Assembly (NCBI RefSeq): GCF_023715415.1
Contig: NZ_JAMBOB010000005.1
Coordinates: 310,001 to 374,000 of the forward strand
Source: Neobacillus niacini
Lineage (GTDB): Bacteria; Bacillota; Bacilli; Bacillales; Cytobacillaceae
Direction: 5' to 3'
Length of the DNA: 64,000 nucleotides
The translations under genes were made by a program, and so were the position numbers. Below, in pieces: positions 1-9,317 of this stretch. The notes beneath the pieces were generated by a model. That model worked only from the letters and a program-made list of their open reading frames with translations. It did no database searches and was not told the origin of the DNA. Position 1 is the first letter of the stretch. Every line of letters starts with the position of its first letter.

Positions 1-389
1 TAGCCTATGATTCGGAAGCTTGTTCCAGGGCCAGAGCGCACTCGTAATTGATTGGTATTGGCTACAGCACTCCCTTTTTTCGAATTACTAGAGCTGCTAG
101 TAGTTGTTCCATTAGAAGATTTCGTTACAACCCAGTTGGCAACCCAGCCGGTCTTGGTTGCTGAGAGCTGTATTTGTATCCAATCATTTTTTTCTTTAAT
201 AATCGTAAACTTTTCGCCCCTTTTTACCTGTTTCACAAGCTGATAGCTTAAGCCTGGACCATTACGTATGTTAACTGTACTCTCAGCGATGGTAACGGTA
301 CCGCTTGCTGCCACAGCTATATCCTGTGGGGGGAATACAGCAAAAACTAACGTGAAACATACGAACAAAAGTATAAATCTCTTTATCAT
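1..389 (-). CDS. yrvJ: N-acetylmuramoyl-L-alanine amidase with SH3 repeats (YrvJ-like), 5' part
   Basis: Partial gene: the start is at 389 and the frame runs off the left edge. The product opens with a signal peptide (MIKRF, then a hydrophobic stretch to about residue 20, then a VAAS-type cleavage region). Two bacterial SH3 (SH3b) repeats follow. The first, about residues 28-85, carries VNIRNGPG and GWVAN; a Ser/Thr-rich linker leads to a second beginning LRVRSGPG. SH3b repeats bind peptidoglycan, and in B. subtilis YrvJ they precede an amidase domain that cleaves the MurNAc-L-Ala bond. The catalytic domain is outside the window, so the amidase call rests on synteny (next to hisS). An AGAGAGG Shine-Dalgarno lies just upstream of the ATG. 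Confidence 0.8.
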   Translation of the reverse strand, partial: MIKRFILLFVCFTLVFAVFPPQDIAVAASGTVTIAESTVNIRNGPGLSYQLVKQVKRGEKFTIIKEKNDWIQIQLSATKTGWVANWVVTKSSNGTTTSSSSNSKKGSAVANTNQLRVRSGPGTSFRIIG

Positions 390-556
390 CCTCTCTCTCC
401 CTTCACACTATCTATAATTTTAACGTAGAGGAAGGTGAAAATCATTCCTTATTTGCTAAATTTCGCCTTTTTTGTGAAAACCTTGTCTATCATGTAAGTT
501 TTTAAAATGATTGGAAATAATAGAGACTATAGTGATGATAAAGAGGTGATTGAGGG

Positions 557-733
557 ATGAGATCGAGCGATAAGTCAAATAGTATCCAATCAATGGACAG
601 CAGGCTTTTTGGAGTGGATTTTCATGACTTTATTCAAAAAGAACATAATAATACTACGTTTGAGCTTGCATCCGAATTTGGACTAACGATCGGTGATGTT
701 AGAAAGTTGAAAAAACATTTGGAAAGATCCTAA
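557..733 (+). CDS. small conserved hypothetical protein (58 aa) between yrvJ and hisS
   Basis: ATG at 557 follows a GAGGTGATTGAGGG ribosome-binding region. The 58-residue product is hydrophilic, with no signal or membrane segment. It has an N-terminal Ser/Asp-rich part, then FGVDFHDFIQKE, and ends in a helix-turn-helix-like segment (FELASEFGLTIGDVRKLKKH) resembling the start of a small DNA-binding domain. B. subtilis has a small gene, which I recall as yrzK, in about this place. It ends 8 bases before the hisS promoter and is divergent from yrvJ. Function unknown; the DNA-binding idea is only inference from the helix pattern. Confidence 0.65.
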   Translation: MRSSDKSNSIQSMDSRLFGVDFHDFIQKEHNNTTFELASEFGLTIGDVRKLKKHLERS

Positions 734-740
734 ATCCTTC

Positions 741-769
741 TTGACATTGGATTCAATGCTCCGTAATAT
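741..769 (+). promoter_or_regulatory. sigma-A promoter of hisS-aspS
   Basis: TTGACA at 741-746, a 17-base spacer, and TAATAT at 764-769. Transcription should start near 776, just ahead of the T-box leader. Confidence 0.85.
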
Positions 770-779
770 TATATAAATA

Positions 780-1092
780 ATAAACATGGCGATAACCAAT
801 GATGGAGCATAGTAATTAAGATTAAACATGACTAGAGAGGAAATGCCTTGGGCTGAAAGCATTTCTACATGATTCTTAATGAATGAACACTCCTTAGGCT
901 TCTCTCTGAAAAAGGATTCTTAAGACGGAATACTTCCACTTTTGACCACCTCTACTAGGAGAAGAACGTATGCAGGCGTTAACTGTAAAAGAGGAAGTGC
1001 ATAGATTGTGAATGCCTTCAACTAGGGTGGCACCGCGGGATATAACTCTCGTCCCTTGTATTTATACAAGGGACGGGAGTTTTTTGTTTTTT
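780..1092 (+). promoter_or_regulatory. T-box riboswitch leader of hisS (tRNA-His responsive)
   Basis: The leader senses uncharged tRNA-His and controls read-through into hisS-aspS. The conserved T-box, AGGGTGGCACCGCGGG, is at 1024-1039. It is followed by a strong terminator at 1045-1092: a stem around GTCCCTTGTA/TACAAGGGAC with a T-run. The Stem I side shows AGTA near 810, AGAGAGG near 834 and the TTGGGCTG apical-loop region near 848. In the specifier region GAATGAACACTCC, CAC (888-890) is a histidine codon, which fits the downstream gene. Family and mechanism are well established; stem boundaries are approximate. Confidence 0.93.
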
Positions 1093-1137
1093 ATAGAAAG
1101 TTTTACATAAATTTGAAACGGTAAGGAGGAATCTGCT

Positions 1138-2409
1138 ATGTCTATTAGCATTCCAAGAGGCACACAGGACATTCTGCCAGGAGAGGTAGAAAAATGGCAG
1201 CTGATTGAAGCAAAAGCAAGAGAGCTTTGCGAGAAATATCAATATCAAGAAATTCGGACTCCGATTTTTGAACATACAGATCTATTCGCACGGGGTGTTG
1301 GCGATACCACGGATATAGTACAGAAAGAAATGTACTCCTTTGATGACCGCGGCGGCCGCAGTCTTACATTACGACCAGAAGGAACAGCAGCAGTGGTAAG
1401 GTCGTTTGTTGAGAAAAAAATGTTTGGTTATGCAAATCAGCCCGTTAAGCTTTATTATATGGGACCTATGTTTCGATACGAACGCCCGCAGGCAGGACGT
1501 TTCCGTCAGTTTGTTCAATTTGGTATTGAAGCATTAGGCAGTAATGACCCGGCCATTGATGCAGAAGTGATTTCGCTTGCAATGAATTTATACAAGGAAA
1601 TGGGCTTGAAAAAGCTAAAGCTTGTAATCAATAGTCTTGGAGATAAGGAGAGCAGAACTGCTCATCGCAATGCGTTAGTCAATCACTTTCAGCCAAGAAT
1701 TGGGGAGTTTTGCCACGATTGTCAAAACCGTCTCGAGAAAAATCCATTGCGGATTCTTGATTGCAAACAGGATCACAATCATGAATTAATGAAATCTGCA
1801 CCTTCGATTATTGATTATCTAAATGATGATTCGAAGGCCTATTTTGAAAAGTTACAAAAGTATTTAACGCAATTGGATATTGCGTTTGTAGTTGATCCGA
1901 ACCTGGTTCGTGGCTTGGATTATTATAATCACACTGCTTTTGAAATAATGAGTGATGCAGAGGGCTTTGGAGCCATTACCACTTTATGCGGCGGTGGTCG
2001 TTATAATGGATTAGCTGAAGAAATGGGCGGTCCAGAAACCCCGGGAATCGGTTTTGCCATGAGTATTGAACGCTTCCTTGCAGCGCTAAATGCTGAAGGA
2101 ATTGAGCTTGAAATCAATCAAGGTATTGATTGTTATATTGCATCCCTTGGTGAAGAGGCCAAGGATTATACAGTAGGGCTCCTGCAAAAGTTAAGACTTG
2201 CTGGTGTATCAGCCGAGAGAGATTATTTAAATCGAAAAATCAAAGCACAATTTAAAGCAGCTGACCGTTTGAATGCAAAATATGTTGCTGTTCTCGGTGA
2301 TGACGAGCTGGCTAACAATAAAATAAACCTGAAAAATATGGCTACAGGCGAGCAACAAGAAATTGAGTTAACACGATTTGTGGAATATTTACAAGAACTT
2401 AAGAGATAA
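1138..2409 (+). CDS. hisS: histidyl-tRNA synthetase
   Basis: Charges tRNA-His in the cytoplasm; a class II aminoacyl-tRNA synthetase. At 423 aa it has the usual length. Class II motif 2 is visible as [14 protein letters not shown] (about residues 112-125), preceded by RPEGT at about 80. The histidine-specific signature [14 protein letters not shown] is near 257-270, and GGGRYNGL near 285 is the second His-binding motif. A C-terminal anticodon-binding domain follows from about 325. The ATG has AAGGAGG eight bases upstream. The gene is controlled by the T-box leader and is followed after 15 bases by aspS, the same pairing as in B. subtilis. Confidence 0.98.
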   Translation: MSISIPRGTQDILPGEVEKWQLIEAKARELCEKYQYQEIRTPIFEHTDLFARGVGDTTDIVQKEMYSFDDRGGRSLTLRPEGTAAVVRSFVEKKMFGYANQPVKLYYMGPMFRYERPQAGRFRQFVQFGIEALGSNDPAIDAEVISLAMNLYKEMGLKKLKLVINSLGDKESRTAHRNALVNHFQPRIGEFCHDCQNRLEKNPLRILDCKQDHNHELMKSAPSIIDYLNDDSKAYFEKLQKYLTQLDIAFVVDPNLVRGLDYYNHTAFEIMSDAEGFGAITTLCGGGRYNGLAEEMGGPETPGIGFAMSIERFLAALNAEGIELEINQGIDCYIASLGEEAKDYTVGLLQKLRLAGVSAERDYLNRKIKAQFKAADRLNAKYVAVLGDDELANNKINLKNMATGEQQEIELTRFVEYLQELKR

Positions 2410-2424
2410 GAGGAGAGGATCTTC

Positions 2425-4203
2425 ATGTACGGGAGAACGTATTTTTGTGGCGATGTACCAGAGTCAGCCATTGGTGAAAAAGTAACACTTAAAGGCTGGG
2501 TTGCAAAACGCCGGGACTTAGGCGGATTAATTTTTATCGATTTACGCGATAGGACCGGTATTGTTCAGGTTGTTTTCAATCCGGATGTATCGAAAGAAGC
2601 ATTGCAAACGGCTGAAAAGATTCGCAGCGAGTATGTTCTAGATATACAGGGAACAGTAATCGCCCGTGAGGATGGAACGATTAACCCCAATTTAAAAACT
2701 GGGAAAATTGAAGTTCAAGCTGAAATGGTAACGATTATTAACGAAGCGAAAACACCTCCATTTACCATTTCAGATAAAACCGAGGCGTCCGAAGATGTTC
2801 GTCTTAAATACCGTTATTTAGATTTCCGTCGCCCAGTGATTTTTGAAACATTAAAGATGCGTCATCAAGTGACAAAACAAATTAGAGATTTCCTTGACGC
2901 TGAGGGATTCTTAGATATTGAAACACCAATTTTAACAAAAAGCACCCCTGAGGGAGCACGTGACTATCTCGTACCTAGCCGTGTTCATCCTGGTGAGTTC
3001 TATGCACTTCCACAATCACCGCAATTGTTTAAGCAGCTATTAATGCTTGGCGGGATTGAGCGTTATTATCAAATCGCACGCTGTTTCCGTGATGAAGACT
3101 TACGTGCTGACCGTCAGCCGGAATTTACACAAATTGATATTGAAACAAGTTTTCTTGGTCAAGAGGATATCTTAGGCTTAATGGAAAAAATGATGACTGG
3201 TCTGATGAAAGAAGTAAAAGGACTTGAAATTCCTGCTCCGTTCCCACGGATGACCTATGATGAAGCGATGAGCCGCTTTGGTTCAGATAAACCAGATACT
3301 CGTTTTGGACTTGAACTCGTTGACCTTTCTGAGGTTGTTAAGGATTCTGGCTTTAAAGTTTTTGCAGCGGCGGTTGCGAATGGTGGTCAAGTAAAAGCCA
3401 TTAATGTGAAGGGTGCTGCTGATCAATATTCCCGTAAGGACATTGATGCTCTAACGGAATTTGTGGGAGTTTATGGGGCAAAAGGCCTTGCTTGGCTGAA
3501 GGTAGACGCAGAAGGATTAAAAGGTCCGATTGCAAAGTTCTTTGCTGATGAGGATTCCCAGGCTTTAAGAACTGTTTTAAATGCTAATGAGGGTGACTTA
3601 TTATTATTCGTTGCGGACAAGAAAAATGTTGTTGCTGACGCACTAGGTGCACTCCGCTCTAAGCTTGGAAAAGAATTAGGATTAATCGATCAAAGTAAGT
3701 TTAACTTTTTATGGATTACAGATTGGCCGCTCCTTGAGTATGGTGAAGAAGAAGGGCGTTACTATGCAGCCCATCATCCGTTCACGATGCCGGTAAGAGA
3801 AGACCTGCCATATTTAGATACAGACCCTGCAAGAGTTCGTGCACAGGCCTATGACCTTGTATTGAATGGGTATGAGCTCGGAGGAGGATCATTACGGATT
3901 TTTGAGCGTGATGTTCAAGAGAAAATGTTTAAGGTTCTTGGATTTACACCTGAAGAGTCTCAAGAACAATTTGGCTTCTTGTTAAATGCTTTTGAATATG
4001 GAACTCCTCCGCATGGTGGGATTGCTCTTGGTTTGGACCGTTTGGTTATGCTGCTATCAGGCAGTACAAACCTACGTGATACCATTGCTTTTCCAAAAAC
4101 GGCTAGTGCCAGCGATCTGTTGACTAATGCGCCAGGTGAAGTTTCGGAAGCCCAATTAAAAGAACTGCATCTGTCACTAAATGTTACCAATAAAAATGAA
4201 TAA
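2425..4203 (+). CDS. aspS: aspartyl-tRNA synthetase
   Basis: Class II synthetase that charges tRNA-Asp. The 592-aa product has the bacterial layout: N-terminal OB-fold anticodon-binding domain (about 1-105), catalytic core with motif 2 [18 protein letters not shown] (near 220-237), a bacterial GAD insertion (about 290-420) and motif 3 [14 protein letters not shown] near 530. A GGAGAGG Shine-Dalgarno lies before the ATG. It is co-transcribed with hisS, so histidine starvation through the T-box should also affect aspS. Gram-positive AspRS enzymes may be discriminating or also act on tRNA-Asn; the sequence does not settle which from inspection. Confidence 0.98.
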   Translation: MYGRTYFCGDVPESAIGEKVTLKGWVAKRRDLGGLIFIDLRDRTGIVQVVFNPDVSKEALQTAEKIRSEYVLDIQGTVIAREDGTINPNLKTGKIEVQAEMVTIINEAKTPPFTISDKTEASEDVRLKYRYLDFRRPVIFETLKMRHQVTKQIRDFLDAEGFLDIETPILTKSTPEGARDYLVPSRVHPGEFYALPQSPQLFKQLLMLGGIERYYQIARCFRDEDLRADRQPEFTQIDIETSFLGQEDILGLMEKMMTGLMKEVKGLEIPAPFPRMTYDEAMSRFGSDKPDTRFGLELVDLSEVVKDSGFKVFAAAVANGGQVKAINVKGAADQYSRKDIDALTEFVGVYGAKGLAWLKVDAEGLKGPIAKFFADEDSQALRTVLNANEGDLLLFVADKKNVVADALGALRSKLGKELGLIDQSKFNFLWITDWPLLEYGEEEGRYYAAHHPFTMPVREDLPYLDTDPARVRAQAYDLVLNGYELGGGSLRIFERDVQEKMFKVLGFTPEESQEQFGFLLNAFEYGTPPHGGIALGLDRLVMLLSGSTNLRDTIAFPKTASASDLLTNAPGEVSEAQLKELHLSLNVTNKNE

Positions 4204-4220
4204 AACGCTTTCATAATCCC

Positions 4221-4249
4221 TTGAATGGTTTTTTATTCTATGGTATTAT
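4221..4249 (+). promoter_or_regulatory. promoter of 6S RNA
   Basis: TTGAAT at 4221-4226, 17-base spacer, TATTAT at 4244-4249. It is placed so that transcription begins at the base of the 6S closing stem. Confidence 0.75.
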
Positions 4250-4256
4250 AAAGTCA

Positions 4257-4466
4257 ATCAAATAAGTGTCCTGAAATGTTCGTTGTATTACCTAACTTTT
4301 GACCAACATTATTTCTTCGGGAGTCTGAAGTCTTCAAGCAGCGTAAAAGCCTCAACCTATACGGTTAAAGGGACTTACATAAGCTTGGAACAAGACACCC
4401 ACCTGCGAGAGTGGCGGGATCAAAAGAAGGAACAAGCGCGACGGCACCATTGGGACCCTTATAAAA
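4257..4466 (+). ncRNA. ssrS: 6S RNA (6S-1 type)
   Basis: 6S RNA mimics an open promoter and binds RNA polymerase holoenzyme, damping transcription in stationary phase. The 5' part GTCCTGAAATGTTCGTTG and the 3' part ending in GGGACCCTTAT are typical of the family. The ends pair: ATAAG (4262-4266) with CTTAT (4458-4462), and GTCC (4268-4271) with GGAC (4453-4456). The interval is about 200 bases and lies between aspS and tcdA (yrvM), exactly where B. subtilis has 6S-1 RNA (bsrA). A reading frame across it has no Shine-Dalgarno sequence and is not a gene. Ends are approximate. Confidence 0.88.
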
Positions 4467-4505
4467 ATAGTCTCCTGCATAAGCAGGGGGCTATTTTTAT
4501 TTTTA
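4467..4505 (+). terminator. terminator of 6S RNA
   Basis: Twelve-base stem (4467-4478 with 4483-4494, with G-T pairs) and ATAA loop, followed by a T-rich tract. Confidence 0.8.
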
Positions 4506-4664
4506 CTGAGGAAAAGCATATCGATTGTGCCCGAAAAGGGTGAAATTGAAATACTTTTCGTTTTCTGAATTCCTATAGAAATACTTGAATTTATAGAGGA
4601 GTATGTTATATTTTTTTAGGGTAAAAGATATAGATATGTCTAATTTAATTTCTGGAGGATCCAC

Positions 4665-5432
4665 ATGCTGCATCAATTTTCTCGTAATGAACTTGCCATT
4701 GGCAAAGAAGGCCTAGATATCATGAAGAACAGTACAGTTGCTGTACTAGGCATTGGCGGTGTCGGCTCATTTGCCGCTGAAGCTCTTGCTCGTTCTGGAG
4801 TTGGAAAGCTTATACTAGTCGATAAAGATACAGTTGATATCACCAATGTCAACCGTCAACTTATCGCCTTGCTATCAACGATTGGACAAGAGAAAGCTGA
4901 ACTTATGAAAGAGCGTATTAAAGATATTAATCCTGATTGTGAAGTTATTGCCTTAAAAATGTTTTATACAGAAGAGACGTATGAAGAATTTTTTAACCAT
5001 GGTTTGGATTTTGTCGTTGACGCTTCAGATACCATTATTTATAAAATCCACCTAATGAAAGAATGCTTGAATAGAAATATTCCAATCATCTCGAGCATGG
5101 GTGCGGCCAACAAGATGGACCCAACTCGTTTTAAAATTGCTGATATTTCTAAAACACATACAGATCCAATCGCTAAGGTAATCCGCACGAAGCTCCGTAA
5201 GGAAAGAATACACAAAGGCATTCCAGTCGTTTTTTCTGATGAGAGCCCGATTGTTATTCGTGAGGATGTCAAAAAAGAGGTTGGGAATGAAAATGCTCCG
5301 ATTCGAAAGGCACAAATGCCGCCATCCTCAAATGCCTTTGTTCCTTCTGCTTGCGGGTTAATTATGGCAAGCTATGTGGTTCGAGAGCTGTTAGCCGGCA
5401 TCAAAATTAAAAGAGTATCTGATGAAAGGTAA
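4665..5432 (+). CDS. tcdA: tRNA threonylcarbamoyladenosine dehydratase (TcdA/YrvM)
   Basis: E1-like enzyme that uses ATP to convert t6A37 in ANN-decoding tRNAs to its cyclic form, ct6A. The nucleotide-binding Rossmann motif GIGGVGSFAAEAL is at residues 29-41. It is followed by VDKDTVDITNVNRQ (53-65), the typical ThiF/MoeB/HesA adenylation signature, and the TcdA-like segment SSMGAANKMDPT near 145-156. Length (255 aa) fits. ATG follows a GGAGG box. A weak promoter (TTGAAT at 4585, TATATT at 4607, 16-base spacer) may drive it. A sulfur-transfer relative is less likely, because there is no MoaD/ThiS partner nearby and the synteny matches yrvM. Confidence 0.92.
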   Translation: MLHQFSRNELAIGKEGLDIMKNSTVAVLGIGGVGSFAAEALARSGVGKLILVDKDTVDITNVNRQLIALLSTIGQEKAELMKERIKDINPDCEVIALKMFYTEETYEEFFNHGLDFVVDASDTIIYKIHLMKECLNRNIPIISSMGAANKMDPTRFKIADISKTHTDPIAKVIRTKLRKERIHKGIPVVFSDESPIVIREDVKKEVGNENAPIRKAQMPPSSNAFVPSACGLIMASYVVRELLAGIKIKRVSDER

Positions 5433-5439
5433 ATAGTTA

Positions 5440-5476
5440 GAAGCCCCGAATCGTAAGACCGGGGCTATTTTTTTTA
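5440..5476 (+). terminator. terminator of tcdA
   Basis: AGCCCCG (5442-5448) pairs with CGGGGCT (5460-5466), followed by a run of T. Confidence 0.85.
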
Positions 5477-5533
5477 TAAAAATATTAAATTTATCTATTA
5501 TGCGTTAAACTTGATAAGTGAGGGGGAGGGCTA

Positions 5534-6460
5534 TTGGAATCAATTGTTGTATTAAAAGATGTTACCAAAGTAATCAAAGGACGAACGATAATAGATAATA
5601 TCAGTTTCGAAGTAAACAAAGGAGAAGTCTTCGGATTTCTTGGTCCCAATGGAGCGGGTAAAACAACCACGATTCGAATGATTGTCGGCTTAATGGACAT
5701 CACCTCAGGGGATATCACAATCGATGGTTTTAGTATTAAATCAAAGTTTGAAGATGCGGTAAGACATGTTGGCGCCATCGTTGAAAATCCGGAAATGTAC
5801 AAGTTTCTAAGCGGCTACCAAAATCTCATTCATTATGCGCGGATGGTAAAAGGGATATCCAAGGAAAAGATTGATGAAACGGTAAAGCTTGTGGGCTTAT
5901 CGGACAGAATCCATGATAAAGTTAAAACCTATTCTCTTGGCATGCGGCAACGATTGGGATTGGCACAGTGTCTTTTGCATGATCCTAAAGTGTTAATTTT
6001 GGATGAGCCGACAAACGGACTGGATCCAGCAGGTATAAGAGAAATCCGTGATTACATACGTCGCCTTGCAAGGGAGACAAATATGGCGGTGATTGTATCG
6101 AGCCATATTCTTTCAGAAATGGAAATGATGTGTGACCGTATTGGCATTATTCAAAATGGTACTCTCATTGATGTTCAATTGATAGAGGAATTTGTACACG
6201 GGACGAGTGCCAGTTTTGAGTTTGAGGTTATTCCTAGTGAAAAAGCATTGACCTTTCTGAAAACTAACTACCCTACTATCCCAGTTACGCATTCACGAAA
6301 CGGTATTACCATGGAACTTGCAAAAAATGAAGTACCTGCAATGGTAAAGGCGTTCGTTGAAGAAGAGATTCAAGTATTTGGGATTAAAGAGGTTTCCAAA
6401 ACCTTAGAAGACCGCTTCCTTGAAGTGACGGCAGATAAGGGGGGCATGAATCATGATTAA
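5534..6460 (+). CDS. ABC transporter ATP-binding protein
   Basis: ATPase subunit of an ABC exporter, 308 aa. Walker A is GPNGAGKTT (residues 37-45), the ABC signature YSLGMRQRLGLAQ is near 134-146, and Walker B with D-loop is LILDEPTNGLDP near 153-164. The roughly 80-residue C-terminal extension is the kind seen in bacitracin/lantibiotic-type exporters (BcrA/YxlF-like). The start is TTG, preceded by AGGGGGAGG with rather short spacing. Its stop overlaps the start of the permease gene by 8 bases, so the two are translationally coupled. Substrate unknown; antibiotic-peptide efflux is only a family-level guess. Confidence 0.9.
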   Translation: MESIVVLKDVTKVIKGRTIIDNISFEVNKGEVFGFLGPNGAGKTTTIRMIVGLMDITSGDITIDGFSIKSKFEDAVRHVGAIVENPEMYKFLSGYQNLIHYARMVKGISKEKIDETVKLVGLSDRIHDKVKTYSLGMRQRLGLAQCLLHDPKVLILDEPTNGLDPAGIREIRDYIRRLARETNMAVIVSSHILSEMEMMCDRIGIIQNGTLIDVQLIEEFVHGTSASFEFEVIPSEKALTFLKTNYPTIPVTHSRNGITMELAKNEVPAMVKAFVEEEIQVFGIKEVSKTLEDRFLEVTADKGGMNHD

Positions 6461-7403
6461 TTTAATTCGTAATGAATTAATGAAGATTTTTAGAAGACCA
6501 GGAACCTATGTGATGATTGGGATACTTGTAGTGATTATCTCTATCACAGGTGTATTTATGAAGTATAATTTGGTCGAAGATGAACCGAATGTCACGGAAG
6601 AGTGGAAACCAGTTTTACAACAGGAAAACGAAGCATTGAAAAGCCAGCTAGAATCTAGTCCAATAAAATTAGAGCAGGATTACTATAAGAAACAAATTGC
6701 AATCAATGAATATAGGATTGAGCATAATATACCTTTTAGGGAAAAATATAATGTCTGGTCCTTTGTCAAAGACAGTTCAGAGCTCATTTTGCTAGCAGGA
6801 TTATTTACGATTGTTATTTCTGCAGGGATAGTCGCTAGTGAATTTAATTGGGGAACCATTAAACTGCTGCTAATCCGGCCAATCAATCGCAGGAAAATAT
6901 TATTATCAAAGTATATAACCGTATTATTGTTTGCTTTAATCATGGTAGGAATTTTATTTGGTTTCTCTGCTCTGCTTGGTGCAATACTTTTTGGTGTGCC
7001 TGAGCAAACACTTCCCTATTTGAATTATTTTAATGGAAAGGTAACCGAGCAGCATATCGTTGTTTACTTAATTATTTACTATGGATTAGGCTCGATTGAT
7101 ATGATTATGTTGACTACAATGGCCTTTATGATTTCATCGGTCTTCCGTAACAGCTCACTTGCCATTGGATTATCATTATTTTTGATGTTCACGGGCAGTC
7201 AATTCACCGCTCTTATTTCAATGAAGTTTGATTGGGCAAAATACATTCTATTTGCTAATACAAATCTAATGCAATATATCGAGGGAACACCGCTGCTCGA
7301 GGGGATGACGATGTCATTCTCAATCATCATGCTCATTATCTACTTCGTGATTTTTCAATTTTTAGCTTTTTACGTATTCAATAAGAGAGATGTCGCTGCA
7401 TAA
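6453..7403 (+). CDS. ABC transporter permease (ABC-2 type)
   Basis: Integral membrane partner of the preceding ATPase, 316 aa. A first transmembrane segment at about 18-36 is followed by an extracytoplasmic charged loop (about 40-105). Five or so further hydrophobic segments lie from about 108 to the C-terminus (for example LILLAGLFTIVISAGIVA and ISVI-type stretches). The N-terminal MINLIRNELMKIFRRPGTY is the usual ABC-2 permease opening, with a basic elbow helix before the first membrane segment. No peptidase domain is seen. It ends at a bidirectional terminator shared with rarA. Substrate unknown. Confidence 0.87.
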   Translation: MINLIRNELMKIFRRPGTYVMIGILVVIISITGVFMKYNLVEDEPNVTEEWKPVLQQENEALKSQLESSPIKLEQDYYKKQIAINEYRIEHNIPFREKYNVWSFVKDSSELILLAGLFTIVISAGIVASEFNWGTIKLLLIRPINRRKILLSKYITVLLFALIMVGILFGFSALLGAILFGVPEQTLPYLNYFNGKVTEQHIVVYLIIYYGLGSIDMIMLTTMAFMISSVFRNSSLAIGLSLFLMFTGSQFTALISMKFDWAKYILFANTNLMQYIEGTPLLEGMTMSFSIIMLIIYFVIFQFLAFYVFNKRDVAA

Positions 7404-7409
7404 AAACAC

Positions 7410-7441
7410 AACCTCTGGGAATTCCCCAGAGGTTATTTTTT
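7410..7441. terminator. bidirectional terminator between the ABC permease gene and rarA
   Basis: AACCTCTGGG (7410-7419) pairs with CCCAGAGGTT (7425-7434). There are Ts on the right for the plus strand and As on the left for the minus strand. The rarA stop codon (7433-7435) lies in the right arm. Confidence 0.87.
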
Positions 7442-8704
7442 TCGTAATAACTTTTCATATACCATTGCCAGTGCTTGTTCAAATTTACCGGTTTTTTTAG
7501 CCTGATAATATTGTTTGTTTTTCAAATTGTTCGGCAGGTATTGCTGTGGAACCCAGCCAGATTCATAATCATGTGGATACAAGTAGCCAATTCCTCTTCC
7601 AAGCTCTTTTGCACCTTTATAATGTGCGTCACGTAAATGATCTGGCACTTCCCCAATATTCCCTTTTTGGATATCAGCAAGGGCCTCACTAATTGCAATC
7701 ACAGCTGAATTGGATTTAGGCGACAAACATAATTCAATAACAGCGTTAGCCAGGGGAATTCTAGCTTCAGGAAAACCAATTCTCTCACACGTTTCAATGG
7801 CGGCCAATGTACGCGCACCAGCCTGCGGACTCGCTAGACCAACATCTTCGTAAGCAATTACAAGTAATCTTCTGCTAATACTCTGCAGGTCCCCGGCTTC
7901 AATTAATCTCCCCAGGTAATGCAGAGCTGCATTTACATCACTTCCGCGAATCGATTTCTGAAATGCTGAAAGTACATCATAGTGCCCATCCCCATCTTTA
8001 TCCGAACCATAGCTTTTCTTTTGCATGCATTCTTCTGCAGTTTTTAAATCGATATGGATGGTATCTACATTATTCTTGTCGGTTGATAGAACAGCTAGTT
8101 CAAGAGCATTAAGAGAGCTGCGGACATCCCCATTTGAAGCAGTGGCAAAATGAGTTAATGCTTCTTCCGTAATATCTATTTGCAACTTCCCATACCCACG
8201 TTCTTCGTCCTCAATGGCACGAAGTAAGGCGAGTTTCACTTCATCTGGCGTTAACGGTTTGAGTTCGAAAATCTGACATCTGCTGCGAATTGCAGGGTTA
8301 ATTGCATGATAGGGGTTACTCGTCGTTGCCCCAATGAGTGTAATCATTCCATTTTCTAAAAAAGGCAGCAGGAAATCCTGTTTTCCTTTATCAAGTCTGT
8401 GGACTTCATCCAGAAGCAGGATTACTTTTCCGGACATTTTTGCCTCTGCTGCAACGATTTCCATGTCTTTTTTGTTGCTGGTAACTGCGTTAAGTGTACG
8501 AAAAGCATATTTCGTACTGCCAGCAATTGCACTGGCAATCGAGGTTTTACCTATTCCAGGAGGTCCATATAAAATCATCGATGTCAGCTGTTTAGCCTTC
8601 ACCATTCTGGCAATAATTTTATCATCTGCCACTAGATGCTGCTGTCCAACGACTTCTTCAATTGTTCTAGGGCGCATTCGAAATGCTAGCGGCTTTTGCT
8701 GCAT
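7433..8704 (-). CDS. rarA: replication-associated recombination protein A (RarA/MgsA)
   Basis: AAA+ ATPase related to clamp loaders and RuvB that acts at stalled replication forks. Walker A GPPGIGKT is at residues 47-54 and Walker B LLLDEVHRLDK at about 97-107. An ATTSNP segment (sensor I) and the RSRCQ arginine-finger region follow. The C-terminal half has the RarA tetramerisation/MgsA domain, with the family motif GARTLAAIETCERIGFPEARIPLA. The 423-aa length is normal. Start ATG at 8704 follows GGAGAG. It corresponds to yrvN in B. subtilis and is divergent from cymR. Confidence 0.95.
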   Translation of the reverse strand: MQQKPLAFRMRPRTIEEVVGQQHLVADDKIIARMVKAKQLTSMILYGPPGIGKTSIASAIAGSTKYAFRTLNAVTSNKKDMEIVAAEAKMSGKVILLLDEVHRLDKGKQDFLLPFLENGMITLIGATTSNPYHAINPAIRSRCQIFELKPLTPDEVKLALLRAIEDEERGYGKLQIDITEEALTHFATASNGDVRSSLNALELAVLSTDKNNVDTIHIDLKTAEECMQKKSYGSDKDGDGHYDVLSAFQKSIRGSDVNAALHYLGRLIEAGDLQSISRRLLVIAYEDVGLASPQAGARTLAAIETCERIGFPEARIPLANAVIELCLSPKSNSAVIAISEALADIQKGNIGEVPDHLRDAHYKGAKELGRGIGYLYPHDYESGWVPQQYLPNNLKNKQYYQAKKTGKFEQALAMVYEKLLRKK

Positions 8705-8753
8705 AATTCATCTCTCCAACTAAATAAATGAGTTCCCTTTAACTCTACCATTT

Positions 8754-8782
8754 TTGGATGGAAAAGCATATTAAAGTACAAT
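8754..8782 (+). promoter_or_regulatory. candidate cymR promoter
   Basis: TTGGAT (8754-8759), 17-base spacer, TACAAT (8777-8782). A second -10-like TATAAT at 8787 has no good -35. Confidence 0.45.
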
Positions 8783-8853
8783 ATGATATAATTGCTAATG
8801 CCTATCAAATTACTGTGTATTTAATAATGAATAAAAAAATAGAGGTGTTATAA

Positions 8854-9273
8854 ATGAGAATTTCGACAAAAGGACGATATGGTTTAACTATAATGATCGA
8901 ACTAGCTAAAAATCAGGGTGAAGGACCAACCTCCCTAAAATCAATTGCTCAAGCAAATCAACTATCTGAACATTATCTTGAACAGCTGATTGCTCCACTA
9001 AGAAATGCAGGTTTAGTAAAAAGTATCCGCGGGGCTTATGGTGGTTATATTCTCGCTGATGTTCCTTCCAAAATTACCGCTGGTGATGTCATTCGTGTAC
9101 TTGAAGGACCTATTACACTTGTGGAAGGTATCGAGGATGAGGAGCCGGCACAGCGTGAACTTTGGATCCGTATTCGTGATGCCATTAAATCTGTTTTAGA
9201 CAATACAACTCTTGAAGATTTAGCAAGTCATAGTAACCATGAAGATATTGATGGTTATATGTTTTATATTTAA
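8854..9273 (+). CDS. cymR: cysteine metabolism repressor CymR (Rrf2 family)
   Basis: Winged helix-turn-helix regulator of the Rrf2 family. It begins MRISTKGRYGLTIMIELA, with the recognition helix region QLSEHYLEQLIAPLRNAGLV at about 33-52 and the wing GAYGGY near 60. No Fe-S cysteine triad is present, as expected for CymR rather than IscR. In B. subtilis CymR forms a complex with CysK and represses sulfur-uptake and cysteine-synthesis genes. Here it is followed by a cysteine desulfurase gene (start 44 bases downstream of the stop) and mnmA, the B. subtilis order cymR-yrvO-mnmA. The 139-aa length fits. An AGAGGTG box precedes the ATG. Confidence 0.93.
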   Translation: MRISTKGRYGLTIMIELAKNQGEGPTSLKSIAQANQLSEHYLEQLIAPLRNAGLVKSIRGAYGGYILADVPSKITAGDVIRVLEGPITLVEGIEDEEPAQRELWIRIRDAIKSVLDNTTLEDLASHSNHEDIDGYMFYI

Positions 9274-9317
9274 TGTTAAAAGTAGAATAGAGAATTATTT
9301 TGATTGTAGGTGGAATG

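Noticed and set aside
4283..4543. 86-codon frame between aspS and tcdA
   Set aside because: It lies across the 6S RNA gene and its terminator and has no ribosome site.
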